This document shows, piece by piece, positions 5,910 to 6,832 of a stretch of DNA of 6,832 nt. The stretch spans positions 1-6,832 of the forward strand of contig JADHVN010000077.1 in assembly GCA_016783995.1 (NCBI GenBank). The letters are read 5' to 3'. The translations under genes and the position numbers were made by a program. The notes below the pieces were generated by a model. That model was given only the letters and a program-made list of their open reading frames with translations, did not search any database and was not told the origin of the DNA. The first letter of the stretch is position 1; every line of letters begins with the position of its first letter. Source of the stretch: Actinomycetota bacterium. GTDB taxonomy: Bacteria > Actinomycetota > Humimicrobiia > Humimicrobiales > Humimicrobiaceae.

Positions 5910-6832
5910 ATGACAGATAGCAAATTAATCCGAAACTTCTCAATAATAGCTCATATTGATCACGGTAAATCTACGCTTGCAGATAGAATTTTAGAGCTTA
6001 CGGATACGGTCAGTCAGAGGGAAATGCTTGATCAGTATCTGGATGATATGGATCTTGAAAGAGAACATGGTATTACTATAAAAGCTCGTACGGTCAGGGT
6101 GTTATATAATTGCAAACTGGATGGAAAGCAGTATATATTTAATTTAATAGATACTCCGGGTCATATTGATTTTAGCTATGAGGTTTCTCGAAGTCTTGCT
6201 GCATGTGAAGGAGCAATTCTTATTGTGGATGCAGCTCAAGGGATACAGGCACAAACACTGGCTAATGTATATTTAGCGATTGATAACAAACTGGAAATAA
6301 TACCAGTTATAAATAAAATAGATTTAAAAAGCGCAAGACCCGAGGAAGTTAGAAACGAATATGGGAAAATACTTGGGGTAGAAAAAAGTAAAATCTCTGA
6401 GATCAGTGCAAAAACAGGGCAGGGGGTTCGTGAAATATTAGATAGGATAGTTATTGATATACCACCTCCAGAAGGCAGGTTAGAAAGTTCTCTTCAGGCT
6501 TTAATATTTGATTCCCAGTATAATTCATACAGAGGTGTAATTGCTCTTGTTAGGGTTTTTAATGGCATAATAAAAGCAGGAGTGAAAATAAAGTTTATGG
6601 GTGAAAAAACAGATACTATAGTTGAAGAAGTGGGCGTATTTGCTCCTAAGATGATAAAAAAAGAAAGCTTAGTTGTAGGGGAAGTAGGATATATTATTAC
6701 TGGAATTAAAGAAGTTGAAAATATTGTAGTCGGAGATACTATAACTTCTTTTGAGGAACCTGCAAGGACAAATCTTCCAGGTTATAAAAAACCCAAGCCT
6801 ATGGTATATTGTGGACTTTTCCCACTAGAAGG
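5910..6832 (+). CDS. lepA: LepA (elongation factor 4), N-terminal half, cut by window end
   Basis: LepA/EF4 is a ribosome-binding translational GTPase. The window holds 307 codons of a protein that is usually about 600 residues. All GTPase motifs are intact: G1 AHIDHGKS (14-21), the G2 region HGITIKAR (53-60), G3 DTPGH (81-85), G4 NKID (135-138) and G5 SAK (166-168). The beta-barrel domain II follows (about 190-285), and the frame stays open into the next domain at [18 protein letters not shown] (290-307). GITIKA with this N-terminus ([20 protein letters not shown]) separates LepA from EF-G, IF2 and TypA. ATG 5910 is fixed by an in-frame TAA at 5904-5906 and by family alignment, yet no SD is visible in the AT-rich 30 bases upstream. 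Following rpsT at short distance is normal for Bacillota; here murJ intervenes. Confidence 0.95.
   Translation, partial: MTDSKLIRNFSIIAHIDHGKSTLADRILELTDTVSQREMLDQYLDDMDLEREHGITIKARTVRVLYNCKLDGKQYIFNLIDTPGHIDFSYEVSRSLAACEGAILIVDAAQGIQAQTLANVYLAIDNKLEIIPVINKIDLKSARPEEVRNEYGKILGVEKSKISEISAKTGQGVREILDRIVIDIPPPEGRLESSLQALIFDSQYNSYRGVIALVRVFNGIIKAGVKIKFMGEKTDTIVEEVGVFAPKMIKKESLVVGEVGYIITGIKEVENIVVGDTITSFEEPARTNLPGYKKPKPMVYCGLFPLE

Overview
This is an AT-rich window (by eye around 30% G+C) holding a housekeeping and competence cluster: comEA > comEC > (short unassigned stretch) > holA, then rpsT in reverse orientation, then murJ > lepA (cut by the window end). The run comEA-comEC-holA-rpsT-lepA is the arrangement typical of low-GC Bacillota (Firmicutes). 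Together with the SLBB plus helix-hairpin-helix layout of ComEA and the low G+C, it points to a Bacillota member of the Clostridia/Halanaerobia type. Genus or order cannot be fixed from this window. The sporulation genes gpr and spoIIP often sit between rpsT and lepA in spore formers, but here murJ occupies that slot.

Layout: 15-815 encodes ComEA, the membrane-tethered DNA receptor for transformation. 821-2509 encodes ComEC, the inner-membrane DNA channel, in a short form without the C-terminal metallo-beta-lactamase-like domain. 2510-2749 has no standard gene. It does hold a strong Shine-Dalgarno sequence (AAGGAG) followed at ideal spacing by a 34-codon open frame whose only well-placed start would be AUA, and then a 19-codon frame in phase with holA. 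2750-3790 encodes HolA, the delta subunit of the DNA polymerase III clamp loader. 3782-4078 (minus) encodes ribosomal protein S20, and its 3' end overlaps that of holA by 9 bp. 4079-4221 is a divergent promoter region. 4222-5799 encodes MurJ, the lipid II flippase. 5800-5909 is a short AT-rich gap. 5910-6832 encodes the first half of LepA (EF4).

Functionally, comEA and comEC act together: ComEA captures double-stranded DNA outside the membrane and ComEC passes one strand inward. HolA, S20, MurJ and LepA serve replication, ribosome structure, cell-wall synthesis and translation. I see no mobile element, CRISPR array, phage gene, tRNA or rRNA, and no convincing new multi-gene system. The points most worth a second look are the small ORF with strong SD and AUA start upstream of holA, the ComEC lacking its MBL domain, the near absence of Shine-Dalgarno sequences on the other genes, and a possible SD-masking hairpin ahead of rpsT.
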